Below are positions 21,701 through 30,560 of a stretch of 64,000 nucleotides of DNA, piece by piece. A program made the position numbers and the translations under genes. The notes below the pieces were generated by a model. It saw only the letters and a list, made by a program, of their open reading frames with translations, did no database searches and was not told where the DNA came from. The number at the start of each line of letters is the position of its first letter. Position 1 is the first letter of the stretch. Source of the stretch: Cordylochernes scorpioides (Eukaryota; Arthropoda; Arachnida; Pseudoscorpiones; Chernetidae); assembly GCA_030710605.1 (NCBI GenBank), contig CP092882.1, positions 20,532,446 through 20,596,445 of the forward strand. The letters run 5' to 3'.

Positions 21701-24496
21701 TGACTGTGTGGCCTCTGGCAACATTGATGAATCATCATCAGGAGGTTCTGGATAAGTAACATCAGGAGGCTTTGAATAAGAGCCATCAGGCAAGGCAGAT
21801 GATGAATCATCAGGGATTGTGAAGTATTCAGGCTCAACCACTGATGCCTCATCAGATGTTGAATGGGTGATGTCAATCACTGATGACTCATTGGGAGGTG
21901 TTGAATCAGAGGAGCCATCAGGTAATGCTGATGAAGAATCATCAACAATCATAAAATAGGAGGTTTTGGGAAATGTGGATAACTGATCTTTTGGTTCTAA
22001 ATAGGTGGCATCAGGCACTACTGATGACCCATCAGAGGATGTTGAATGTGCGGTATCAGGCAATACTGCTGACTCGTCAGGAGGTTCTGAATAAGTGGCT
22101 TTAGGCAATGTTGATGATTCACCAGGAGATGTTGAATGTGTAACATCAAGTACTACTATTGATTCATCGGGAGGAGTTGCATATGAAGCATCGACTGAGG
22201 AAGATTCGTCGGCAGTTGATACAGCAAGTTGCATAGAGGAGGATTCATCAGGGAGGGCAGAAGGTATTGCATTCTGAACGTCAGGCAGCGCAGGGGTTGT
22301 TTCAGCAGGGGCTGAGGTAGGTAGTGAAGAAGCTAAGGAGAATGAAGGCCCAGGACGAAACAGGGAATGTTTCAAATGAGCTTTCTTAAATAAATACCTG
22401 GATTTAGCTTCTCTAAGACGGGCTGCCAGGGAGTAGCTGTCTTCATAGGATGGATAACCCCCCAAGGAAGGTTTAAGTGGAAACCTGGTGAGGTCATCAG
22501 AGGATGTCGAGGTGCTGTCATCAGTTGGTGAATCCCCAGAATCCCGATTCAACTCTTTAAAATCCTCTGGATATTGCAACATAAGGTAGTCAATGTTACT
22601 GAGAGGCTTTGGCAAAGGAGACATGGGCTCCTTTTTGACAACTATATTTTCATAAACTATCAATGGAGACATGGAGTCATCTCTGGGAACACCATCTGGT
22701 GATGGAGACATGTCTTTGGGAACAGCAGCATTAGGATCCTCAAGCAGTGATGGCATGGAGTTGTCCTCAAGAACTGGAGGTTTAAGAACCTCTGGCAATG
22801 GAGACATGGAGTCATCTTTGGGAAGTTCTTCTGAATTAGGATCTTCTGGCAAAGGAGACATGGAGTTATCTTTGGGAAGTGCTGAATTAGGATCTTCTGG
22901 CAAGGGAGACATGGAGTCATCTATGAGAAGTTCTGAATTAGGATCTTCTGGCAAAGGAGACATGGAGTCATCTTTGGGAAGGGCTGAATTAGGATCTTCT
23001 GGTAATTCAGACAAGGAGTCACCTTTGGATAGTGCTGAATTAGGATCTTCTGGCAAGGGAGACATGGAGTCATCTATGAGAAGTTCTGAATTAGGATCTT
23101 CTGGCAAAGGAGACATGGAGTCATCTTTGGGAAGTGCTGAATTAGGATCTTCTGGTAATTCAGACATGGAGTCATCTTTGGGAAGTGCTGAATTAGGATT
23201 TTCTGCTAATTCAGACATGGAGTCATCTATGAGAAGTTCTGAATTAGGATCTTCTGGCAAAGGAGACATGGAGTCATCTTTGGGAAGTGCTGAATTAGGA
23301 TCTTCTGGTAATTCAGACATGGAGTCATCTTTGGGAAGTGCTGAATTAGGATCTTCTGGCAAGGGAGACATGGAATCATCTTTGGGAAGTTCTGAATAAG
23401 GATTTTCTGGCAAAGAAGACATGGAGTCATATTTGAGAAGTGCTGAATTAGGATCTTCTGGCAAGGGAGACATAGACTGGTCTTCAAGAACAGCAGATTT
23501 TAAAACTTCTGGCAATGGAGTCCTGGAGTCACCATCAGATTCCTCTGGCAATGCAGTAATAGATTTGTCTTCAGGAACAGAAGATTTAAGAACCCCTGGC
23601 AATGGAGTCTTGGAGTCACCATCAGGCATTGCTGGCAATGAAGACATAGATTGGTCATCAGGAGCAGCAGATTTAAGTTCCTCTGGAAATGGAACCCTGG
23701 AGCCACTATCAGGTACTGCTGGCAATGGAACCCTGGAGTTCCAATCATGTTCCTCTGGTAATGGAGTCCTGGAGTCACCATCAGGTTCGTCTGGTAATGG
23801 AGTCCTGGAGTCACCATCAGGTTCCTCTGGCAAAGAAGAATTGGAGACACCATCAGGTATTGCTGTCAATGGAGTCCTGGAGTCACCATCAGGTTCCTCT
23901 GGCAAAGAAGAATTGGAGACACCATCAGGTATTGCTGTCAATGGAGTCCTGGAGTCACCATCAGGTTCGTCTGGTAATGGAGTCCTGGAGTCACCATCAG
24001 GTTCCTCTGGCAAAGAAGAATTTGAGTCACCATCAGGTATTGCTGGCAATGGGGACCTGGAGTCACCATCAGGTTCCTCTTGCAAAGAAGAATTTGAGTC
24101 ACCATCAGGTATTGCTGGCAATGGAGACCCGGGGTCACCATCAGGTTCCTCCAGCAATGGAGACCTAGAGTCACCATCAGGTTCCTCTTGCAAAGAAGAA
24201 TTTGAGTCACCATCAGGTATTGCTGGCAGTGGAGACATGGATTGGCAATCAGGAGGCAAGCAATGTGGCCTGACATAACGGCGGACACGGCGTAACCGGC
24301 GACGAGGTACCTTGTACCTGGTAATGGGAAAGTAAGGGGCTATCCAGGGGCTGCCTTCCTTCTTGGCCCGGGCTCTGCAGGCCATGAACCAATCCATGCA
24401 GGCATCCTCCTCCTCCTCCGTCACATGGTCCTCCACCCACTTGGCATGCCAGTCCTCAAACCTGGAGGTTTTGATGGAGGAGAGGGTGCGATGGTT
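18728..24496 (-). CDS. sin3: sin3 exon 16: conserved Sin3 end plus giant repeat tail
   Basis: The exon opens after a 66-bp intron (acceptor GTGTTACAG) in phase 0 with NHRTLSSIKTSRFEDWHAKW, matching the C-terminal 'RFQ.W..KW..EHV' block of Sin3 proteins. 'PITRYKV' aligns with the usual last residues of Sin3 ('KYRV'). Ordinary Sin3 proteins stop about there. This frame stays open for about 1,840 more codons to a TAA. The tail is low-complexity, rich in S, P, D, E and Q, and built of several repeat blocks listed separately. It is predicted to be disordered and PEST-like, with very many S-P sites. A linker near 22320-22660 contains VKKEP, a sumoylation-type motif. The absence of stops over 5.5 kb, in frame with conserved sequence, supports translation, but no transcript evidence is available here. 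Confidence 0.85.
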   Translation of the reverse strand, partial: NHRTLSSIKTSRFEDWHAKWVEDHVTEEEEDACMDWFMACRARAKKEGSPWIAPYFPITRYKVPRRRLRRVRRYVRPHCLPPDCQSMSPLPAIPDGDSNSSLQEEPDGDSRSPLLEEPDGDPGSPLPAIPDGDSNSSLQEEPDGDSRSPLPAIPDGDSNSSLPEEPDGDSRTPLPDEPDGDSRTPLTAIPDGVSNSSLPEEPDGDSRTPLTAIPDGVSNSSLPEEPDGDSRTPLPDEPDGDSRTPLPEEHDWNSRVPLPAVPDSGSRVPFPEELKSAAPDDQSMSSLPAMPDGDSKTPLPGVLKSSVPEDKSITALPEESDGDSRTPLPEVLKSAVLEDQSMSPLPEDPNSALLKYDSMSSLPENPYSELPKDDSMSPLPEDPNSALPKDDSMSELPEDPNSALPKDDSMSPLPEDPNSELLIDDSMSELAENPNSALPKDDSMSELPEDPNSALPKDDSMSPLPEDPNSELLIDDSMSPLPEDPNSALSKGDSLSELPEDPNSALPKDDSMSPLPEDPNSELLIDDSMSPLPEDPNSALPKDNSMSPLPEDPNSEELPKDDSMSPLPEVLKPPVLEDNSMPSLLEDPNAAVPKDMSPSPDGVPRDDSMSPLIVYENIVVKKEPMSPLPKPLSNIDYLMLQYPEDFKELNRDSGDSPTDDSTSTSSDDLTRFPLKPSLGGYPSYEDSYSLAARLREAKSRYLFKKAHLKHSLFRPGPSFSLASSLPTSAPAETTPALPDVQNAIPSALPDESSSMQLAVSTADESSSVDASYATPPDESIVVLDVTHSTSPGESSTLPKATYSEPPDESAVLPDTAHSTSSDGSSVVPDATYLEPKDQLSTFPKTSYFMIVDDSSSALPDGSSDSTPPNESSVIDITHSTSDEASVVEPEYFTIPDDSSSALPDGSYSKPPDVTYPEPPDDDSSMLPEATQSTPPGESSALPTATYFTIPDDSSSALPDGSNTSTPPDDASVLPDATHSTSPDESSALSTVTYFILPDESSLPNGTYSIVPDGSSVLPDSSNSVAPDELSSVPPSESSSALPDASGPAPPDESSTALSNGPYLTIPDESSSALPECPYSISPDQSNSALSEEPSSSLSQGPYIEFHLDSTAQVNTSTPESSSPNITSTSSSLMPQNPLPLFSQAASLLAEPSLLPPSFVQDISQEPSSTSSSLGSAISVDSSSLPHIPTSSFLQGSPLLSAGSKHSSTTTPESPPQLLSLTSQDPPVAMQCDSASSLPQEPLSTLPHSTSFAMLQVSSVSIPQDPSSSPLYHDSISAIPQDSSSMPRDSPKSQETCSSMLQEAPSSMSQDSSSMLQEPLPQGLSSLPISQNISSTSSITQDPPSPKHQDFSSILPELSSMPRQTLSPKPQYSSMSQDSSSMLPSSSISQDVSPMVAHNFSSIVHSPMYQDYSSMHQEPSSTISHDSSPIYQEPSSTLPNDSSLMPQELASVTPQEPSSPMPQELSLPMPQEPSSSIPQGLELASVMPQELSSSIPQELASVMPQEPSTSIPQELASVIPQEPSSSIPQELASVMPQEPSSSIPQELASVMPQEPSSSIPQELASVMPQEPFSSIPQELASVMPQEPSSSISQELASVMPQELSSSIPQELASVMPQEPSSLIWQEPSSSIPQEPSSPMPQEPSSLIPQEPSSPIPHKLSSPMSQELSSAIPNELSSPIPQELTSVMSQEPSSPMPQEPSSPMPQEPSSPMPQEPSSPIPQKPSYVIPQEPSSSMPQEPSSPIPQEPSSPMPQEPSYVMPQEPSSPMPQEPSSPIPQEPSSPIPQEPSSPMPQEPSSPMPQEPSSPMPQEPSSPIPMHLPMLQESPSPMPEETSSTIPQDSSLSQNYSSILPEPSSSMPQRLPSPMTQELSSTIPRDSSPMHKEPSSTMPQDSSAISQESISEITQDSPSLPQNSPSSLPEVV
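18990..19440 (-). repeat. Tail block: 24-bp units, PQEPSSPM
   Basis: Near-identical 24-bp units give an 8-residue repeat PQEPSSPM with P/I, M/I and S/Y changes. Because 24 is a multiple of 3, expansion keeps the frame. Confidence 0.9.
19440..20095 (-). repeat. Tail block: 48-bp units, PQELASVMPQEPSSSI
   Basis: A 16-residue unit made of two related 8-residue halves, repeated about ten times with few changes. It seems to be a duplicated and diverged form of the neighbouring 8-residue repeat. Confidence 0.9.
20900..22260 (-). repeat. Tail block: degenerate PDESS-type repeats
   Basis: Loose 13-17 residue units around 'PDESSSALPD..YST'. They are much more diverged than the flanking blocks, so probably older. 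Confidence 0.8.
22660..23490 (-). repeat. Tail block: 51-bp units, EDPNSALPKDDSMSPLP
   Basis: A 17-residue unit repeated about 15 times with A/E and PKD/LID alternation. Some pairs of units are duplicated together. Confidence 0.9.
23500..24235 (-). repeat. Tail block: PDGDSRTPLPEE-type units
   Basis: 12-13 residue units (PDGDSRTPLPEE, PDGDSNSSLQEE) repeated from just after the conserved Sin3 end. Confidence 0.88.
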
Positions 24497-24562
24497 CTGT
24501 AACACCCCCAACAATGGTATGAGTGGGCTCAGGGGGGGGGGCTAGGTGATGCCTGCACTCAC

Positions 24563-25113
24563 CTGGTGGGCGGTCACCAGGGCCCTGTCCCAGTAGAGCA
24601 GGAAAGAGGTCCCCTGGAGGAGGGACAGGTGGAAGGAGTACTTTTCAATGTCCACCTCCTGCCTGTCCCACACGTGGAATCTGCCGGCCTGGAGGGGATC
24701 CTGGCACCTCTCCTGCCCCAACCTCTTGTTCCTGGGGAGGAACACAGGCAGCACAGGCTGTACAGGGAGGGAGGGTGCTGCGGTGATGTCCAGATAAGCT
24801 TCCTTGTACTCCTCCAACTCCTGCATGGCGTCCGCAAAGTAAGGCTCACTCTCATCCTCTTGATTGATGCAGAGCAGCTCCATGGCTATATCGCCCTGGT
24901 GCTGGTGAACACACGCAGGATGACAAATGTCCTTTCATCACAGTTATTGTCACTCACAGAGGTGACCTTGAAGATGTGGTCATGGACAGTGGGCAGAGTC
25001 TCCACCCTCCTGCGGTAGTAGAGTTCAAGGGAGCGGGAGACCTGGTCTGTGGTGAAGAAGGGTTCCATCAGACGGAGGAACTCGGTGCAAGGGTCCGCTA
25101 CCAGTTTCTGGAG
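24563..25113 (-). CDS. sin3: sin3 exon 15, with apparent one-base deletion
   Basis: Begins after acceptor TCTACAG with LQKLVADP, which follows TRQ of exon 14 as in other Sin3 proteins ('RQLQ'). It continues through 'SDNNCDERTFVI', then 'IAMELLCINQ', 'VFLPRNKR' (a well-conserved Sin3 motif) and ends 'RALVTAHQ' before donor GTGAGT. The two halves are in different frames. The change falls at the C run 24894-24896 (G run in the gene). Exon length is 551 nt, while phase 0 in and out requires 552. One lost base therefore explains both facts. Confidence 0.88.
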
Positions 25114-25164
25114 CTGTAGACACATCTCTCACATCACTATAGTGGCCTCACTATAATTGACACT

Positions 25165-25312
25165 ACAGTACAACATACCTCCATGGGAGGACACTTCTCT
25201 ACAGAGGACATTGACAAAATGACCAGTTTTACAAAATAGCAACATGAGAACATCTCTCCCTAAAGAACGCTTTGGCTCTACAACTAGGTGTTATAAAAGA
25301 GGTAGATCTACT
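25165..25312. repeat. MITE of the CAGTAGAACCTC family, diverged
   Basis: Family phrases 'CCTCCATGGGAGGACA', 'CTCTCCCTAAAGAACGC' and a GTAGATCTACTG end. Confidence 0.6.
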
Positions 25313-25834
25313 GGACAATTGAACATTGCTTTGTGTAAAACAAAATAAATTTTGATGGGAGGATAGAGTAAACCTCACTAAAATGGGATTATGGTGAATC
25401 CGACCTTATAACAAACCTAAGGGAATTTTTCATTCCATTGAAAATACCATTGCTATAACAAACTTTGGCTTTTTTAAATAACAAACTACCCCTATCATAT
25501 TGTCGCAATTTTAAATGAATAGAGGTACACACAAACACAGAGCTATTTCAGCAGGTTTTATTATTAAATTAAGGCTCAAAAATTGAGTGATATCTTTCTC
25601 ACCTTTTATCTAAAGAAAAAAGAAGGAAAATATATACAGTTACAAAATTTACATAACTTCGAACTATTAAAATATTTACATATTTAATAATTAAACAATT
25701 ACTTTGATTTCACTCTAAACAAATTTCGCGACAATATATACCTAATTTTAAGTCCCAAAATAATAAATTATAATACTTAGCTTATATAAAAAAACTTATA
25801 ATTTTTACTTGACTAACTTTTTTAAATAGTAAAA
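25313..25834. other. A/T-rich intron, no recognised feature
   Basis: Intron 14 of sin3. No coding signal. Confidence 0.4.
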
Positions 25835-26130
25835 TTTTGAGCCAATGTCAACTCACAGATTAAAAACAATTAATTTGGCAGTATTGTTTGTTTACAAACA
25901 CGTGCAAAAACTTATAAATGCTCCAATGGCCCCCTGATTCTTGCAAAAGTCCAAACCCACCAGCGAGTGCAAGTAACCAAACGGGGCTCTGGCATATTTG
26001 TAAGTGCAAAGTCGAACAGCTTTTCACATGTGTAGCCACGTGGTGCACTTACAGTAAAAGTGGTCGCCTATTTCTATCCACATTGATTATCATGGCCTGT
26101 ACCATGTGTACTAGGGATAAGCAAGAAAAA
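25835..26130 (+). repeat. tRNA-SINE, long-variant body without head
   Basis: Shares the block 'ACTCACAGATTAAAAACAAT...' with 7790-7890, then the usual body, 'GTGTACTAGGGATAAGC' and A-rich tail. Confidence 0.75.
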
Positions 26131-26307
26131 ACATATTCTATTTTTGCCAATGTTATTTACATTTCTCTGCACTCTTATTAATTAACATCTTTATATTCAA
26201 CACAAACACAACAACAACACATCAAGTTTAAAGTGGAAAATATTTACAAATGACTTCCAAAAATAAGAAAAATGACAAGAGAAAAAGTTTTTCTTAAAAT
26301 ATATACA

Positions 26308-26484
26308 AGTAGAACCTCTCTATAAAGGACACCTATTTGGAGAAACAAAGTGTTCTTTAGAGAGAGATGTCTTCTTACTGGAGAGTTGCTAAATAGTAAA
26401 AATGGTAATTTTGTCAATGAAAACTGTCCTTTATAAAGAGGTATCCTCTAGCGCAAGTGTCCTCTCAAGGAAGTTTTACTATAT
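26308..26484. repeat. MITE of the CAGTAGAACCTC family
   Basis: 'AGTAGAACCTCTCTATAAAG' start with a decayed right end 'GGAAGTTTTACTATAT'. Confidence 0.65.
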
Positions 26485-26572
26485 ATCAATAGATAAAAGT
26501 AGCCATTATATTACAGCTTTTGTAAGTGAACACAATGCAAGAGAGAGAAAAACTTAAAAACAACTTTAAAAA

Positions 26573-26692
26573 AAAATTATCCCTAGTATATGTGGTACAG
26601 GCCATGATAATCATGGTGGCTCTTTGTTGGTGACTACTTCTACAGTAAGTGCACCACATGTGCAAAGCATTGCAACTTTTATACTTACAAGT
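26573..26692 (-). repeat. Older SINE, 3' part, split by a younger SINE
   Basis: Diverged minus-strand copy ending at TATACTTACAAGT. The rest resumes at 27007. Confidence 0.8.
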
Positions 26693-27006
26693 AGGGGGGT
26701 CGGTGGAAGGCTGGTTAAACCGTTTGGTTTCGACCACTACGACCCGGGTTCGATTCCCGCATTGGACACTTTTTATGTTTAAAATAAAAAATGCTCCAAT
26801 GGCCCCCGATTCTTGCAAAAGTCCAACCCCACCAGCGAGTGCAAGTAACCAAACGGGGCTCTGGCACATTTGTAAGTGCAAAGTCGAACTGCTTTCACAT
26901 GTGTAGACATGTGGTGCGCTTACAGTAAAAAGCAGTCGCTAACTACCCACCATGATTATCATGGCCTGTACCATGTGTACTAGGGATAAGCAAAAAAATA
27001 TATATA
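26693..27006 (+). mobile_element. tRNA-derived SINE, full length, with 13-bp target duplication
   Basis: Head GGGGGGTCGGTGGAAGGCTG, B box GGGTTCGATTCCCGC, body and A-rich tail. TATACTTACAAGT occurs on both sides (26680-26692 and 27007-27019). This is the cleanest copy for defining the family ends. Confidence 0.93.
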
Positions 27007-27085
27007 TATACTTACAAGTGTGCCAGAGCCCCATTTGGTTACTTACACTCGCTGGTAGAGTTGGACTTTTGCAAAAATTGGGAGA
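27007..27085 (-). repeat. Remainder of the split older SINE
   Basis: Continues the copy at 26573-26692 from 'ACTTACAAGTGTGCCAG' to 'GCAAAAATTGGGA'. Confidence 0.78.
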
Positions 27086-27094
27086 CTTTGGAGG

Positions 27095-27280
27095 AAGTTG
27101 TACCTTTTAACATGTATATTGGGATTCTGAACAATAACTCTGAAATATATTTATACAGAGTGACCTTTATTGAAGACTCACAAGATAATCAAGTGTGAAC
27201 AATATTGCCTCTGTCTCCTTAAAAAAAATAGTTGACCGGTGACATCAAAGACTTTTCTTTAAGTTTTGTCCATATGTGTG
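27095..27280. repeat. Second copy of the mariner-type MITE
   Basis: Interior matches 150-325 ('GTTGTACCTTTTAACATG', 'CTTTATTGAAGA'). The inverted ends are mostly lost. Confidence 0.6.
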
Positions 27281-27475
27281 GAGTGTGTAATAATATTATC
27301 TTAAAATAAAATTTTATATATTATAGTATGCAATTAATAAAACTTTGGCTAGGATTCGTCATGATTTTAAATTAGACAAAAAGGTGAAGTTATAATATTT
27401 AAATGATCACAAGAATCAATCATCAAAAAGGACATCATTGTGTCTATTTAGATATACAGCTTTAATATATGGAAA

Positions 27476-27655
27476 TACAGTTAAACCTGTCTATAGCGCA
27501 CCCTCTTGTGATTCAAAAAAATAGGGTGCTATAGAGAGGGGGTGCTATAGACTGGTCAATTTTAATGTAAATCGCATCGTTCTATGTATTTAAAATTGGG
27601 TGCCATAGAGAGGAAGGCACTATTTAGAGGGGGTGCTATAGACAGGTTTATCTGT
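27476..27655. mobile_element. MITE with CAGTTAAACCTGTCTATAG ends
   Basis: Left end ACAGTTAAACCTGTCTATAG and right end the inverse (CTATAGACAGGTTTATCTGT), flanked by TA. Internal 'GGGTGCTATAGAGAGGGG' segments repeat. An opposite-orientation copy is at 37045-37190. Confidence 0.75.
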
Positions 27656-27821
27656 ATATTAATTTGTGGGAAATAAAAAAAAAAAAAAAAGCAATCATTA
27701 TTAAGAGATGGCCTTTTTTTTTCTGTTCTTTTATGTAACTATCCCTCAATAGCCTCTGAAACTATAATGAACCAAAATTTCAGTCCCATAGGGGTTCTTC
27801 ACTATAGGGAGGTTCTACTGT

Positions 27822-27975
27822 ATAGTGATACAAGGTTATAAGATCAAATGAATTAATAGTATACGATGATTTGGTATAAATGCTGTTCCCGAAACTATCA
27901 CACACTATTGATTTATTTGGATTTGAACTTATTACCTTGTAGTTCTAATTTATAATCCAAATTGTGCCTTATATC
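27822..27975. repeat. Foldback repeat, worn copy
   Basis: 'CAAGGTTATAAGATCAAAT', a broken core, then 'TTGGATTTGAACTTATTACC' and 'ATCCAAATTGTGCCTTAT'. Confidence 0.6.
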
Positions 27976-28765
27976 ACTGTATACTAATCTATAAAGGTCA
28001 CTTCTCTCTGGTCAAAATAGAACCAAGAACTATGTGCCATCTATTGACCATCTCTGTAAACTAGTAGACTCAGGTCAGTTGACAAAGCCATGATACCACT
28101 TTTGGGTAAATAATTTATTTATTTCACAAAAGTGATAGTGGCTCAGGTCACTCTAGGGAGATTTCTCTTGTAGTGCCACTCTACCCTGCACCAATACTCT
28201 GCAAGCCATGTGCCCATTGTATGGTGTGTATCGTTGGGCTATTCAAGGAGATCTTCAACATTCGCTGTGGGATCTGTAAAACTCCTACTGAAAAAAAAAA
28301 GTCATTTTTAAATGTTAATTCTTTGTAGTAAAATTTTGCCCCCGTATAATTTTTCGATTAAGAAAGGGTGCTACAAAACAATAAGCGCAAGACATTTATT
28401 TCAAACATGAAAGCAGATAAGGGCTCCAGGAAGAACCTGTGGATGGAAGGAAGGCTAGACCAGATTGTAATAGAAGAAACCCGTCGTCCATTGTTGTAGC
28501 AGCAGCTCTTGAGAGAAAAATTATAATTATCTATGAGGTTAATAGGGTTGAACCTCGTTATAACTGAATCCCTTGTGACCAAGAGATTTTATGTTGCTTA
28601 CAGTAGAGCTGTAAACAAAGACTGACCTACTTCAGACACATAAGGTGAACTAATGGTTTAGAAAAGATGTTAGGAAAAACTTGAAGGAAGAGAGGAAGAC
28701 TTGTAAGTGATGATCACTAACAAATCAAATTGGAGAATATTTCTCCATATAGTCACCAAATGTCG
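27976..28765. other. Intron 14, no recognised feature
   Basis: No exon of the sin3 series is expected here and none is seen. Confidence 0.4.
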
Positions 28766-28767
28766 AC

Positions 28768-29076
28768 TTTTTTTTTGCTTATCCCTAGTACATGTGGTAC
28801 AGGCCACGATAAACATAGTGGGTAGTTAGCGACTGCTTTTACTGTAAGCGCACCACATGTCTACACATGTGAAAAGCAGTTCGACTTTGCACTTACAAAT
28901 GTGCCAGAGCCCCGTTTGGTTACTTGCACTCGCTGGTGGGGTTGAACTTTTGCAAGAATCGGGGGCCATTGGAGCATTTTTTTTTTAAACAGAAAAAAGT
29001 GTCCAATGCGGGAATCGAACCCGGGTCGTAGTGGTCGAAACCAAACGGTTTAACCAGTCTTCCACCGACCCCCTAA
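28768..29076 (-). mobile_element. tRNA-derived SINE, full length, with 8-bp target duplication
   Basis: Complete minus-strand copy. GTCGACTT occurs at 28762-28769 and again at 29077-29084. Confidence 0.88.
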
Positions 29077-29099
29077 GTCGACTTGATGTACGCTAACAA

Positions 29100-29275
29100 C
29101 AAAAATAGTAGAACTACCTCTCTGTAAATACAACACCTAATTGCAGAGCCAAATTGTACTTTAGGGGGAGAGGTGTCCTCTTTACCACAATAAAGAAAAA
29201 TACTAATTTTGACAAAAAAGTGAAAATTGTCCTTTGTAAAGAGATGTCCATCTATATCCATGGAAATTCTACTGT
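29100..29275. repeat. MITE of the CAGTAGAACCTC family
   Basis: 'AGTAGAACTACCTCTCTGTA' start, shared interior, 'GGAAATTCTACTGTATA' end. Confidence 0.65.
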
Positions 29276-29399
29276 ATAATCATGGTTAAAACTATTGAGA
29301 TTTCTAAAAACTTGGGGCTTTGGAATTGGGATGTTGTAACCGCAATGTGGTTACAGCAAGCCCTCAGGCTGTAAATAACCCGGGGCGCCCGCGTGGCAG

Positions 29400-29585
29400 G
29401 CGAGCATTCTACCACTGAACCAAAAGCAAACGGTGACAGAAGTGTCTCGCGCATTGGCGGCACCAAATGATGGGGGGGGGGGGCAAAGGTGGCGTGATCG
29501 TAGCCGACCAATAGGAGGGCGCCATTCCAAAAAAAAAGCAAACCGTGACAGAGGCGACGAAGAATGACGCTCGTAACTGTATGTA
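29400..29585 (-). repeat. Helitron body fragment, inverted
   Basis: Minus-strand match to 8500-8600, including the 'CCTATTGGTCGGCTACGATC' region and a G run. No Helitron terminus is present. Confidence 0.5.
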
Positions 29586-29587
29586 TA

Positions 29588-29765
29588 TATAGTAGAACCT
29601 CCCTGTAAAGGACACCTTATTGCGGAGCCAAAGTGTCCTTTAGGGAGAGGTGTCCTCTTACCAGAGAGTTTCTAAAGAGTAAAAATGGTGCTTTAGCAAT
29701 GGAAACTGTCCTTTGTAGAGAGGTGAGCTCTAGTGCGAGTGCCCTCTAATGGAGGCTCTACTTTA
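29588..29765. repeat. MITE of the CAGTAGAACCTC family
   Basis: 'TAGTAGAACCTCCCTGTAAA' start and 'GGAGGCTCTACT' end, good interior. Confidence 0.7.
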
Positions 29766-29864
29766 TAAAAGAGGTTGTTATAATAACAGGGTTATGCTGT
29801 ATAGTGCTAACATATGTTACAATGAAATCCAACAAATCCATTGTTATCTCTAAGAGCAGTATAC

Positions 29865-30031
29865 CTGTCTGGTCAAGTTCAGCACAACACGATCCAGGCT
29901 GTAGGCCTTGTAGGCATGGAGAGTGAGCAGCCGACGCAGCTTGTCCTCGAAGATGGCCACGTCGTAGATCCCATCTAGCATGCAGCAGACGTAGTTGAGC
30001 AGGCTGCGGAAGTGGCCGTCTGGGTGGTCTT
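29865..30031 (-). CDS. sin3: sin3 exon 14
   Basis: Encodes EDHPDGHFRSLLNYVCCMLD, then 'FEDKLRRLLTLHAYKAYSLD' and ends 'LNLTRQ', matching the Sin3 stretch 'F....R.LLDG....YED.LR....IHAY.A...D'. Acceptor GGATAG and donor GTATAC. The phase-1 entry joins exon 13 and the phase-0 exit joins exon 15. Confidence 0.9.
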
Positions 30032-30129
30032 CTATCCTCCCCCACACACCAGCTCAGATTAACTTGTTGTGTGACACAGGGGGTGTTGGTTCATCAGGGG
30101 GAAACAATCAGAGAGCTATGGGAAGTCTT

Positions 30130-30560
30130 TTTTTTTTTAAATCATTATTATCTCAAGTACATGCGGAACCAGCCATGATGTTGTTGTTTCTTATCCCCTT
30201 GTGCAAAGATTATACAAATCCCATGAGTCTATGCTCCTCAAGCTGTTTGATGATAAGCAGCAGCCTCTCCCAAAGGTCTGACATACCATGATAATCCTAG
30301 TGAGTAATTTGCAATTACTTTTACACTAAGTTGCACCTCATTTCAAAACATGTAGAAGTGCAGTTCACCTTTTGCACCCACAAGTATGCCAGAGTCTTGT
30401 TTTGTTATTTTGCTATCGTTGGTGGGGTTGGAACAAGAATCGGAGACAAGTGAAACAATTTTATCTCATAAAAAGTGCCTGATACAGGATTTGATACCGG
30501 GTCGTAGCTGTCAAAAATGGATGGTGATGGATTTGCGCCATCCTTCACCAACTCCCTGAA
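30130..30560 (-). repeat. Old SINE carrying a nested non-LTR tail
   Basis: A much diverged minus-strand SINE is broken at about 30178-30278 by the inverted 3' end of an RNase H-type non-LTR element ('GTTGTTGTTTCTTATCCCC'). Confidence 0.6.

Noticed and set aside
24497..24562. Treating the long repeat frame as a separate gene starting at 24514
   Set aside because: The first six codons (MLGVLQ) lie in a 66-bp intron with GTGAGT donor and TTACAG acceptor. Splicing in phase 0 restores the conserved Sin3 sequence.
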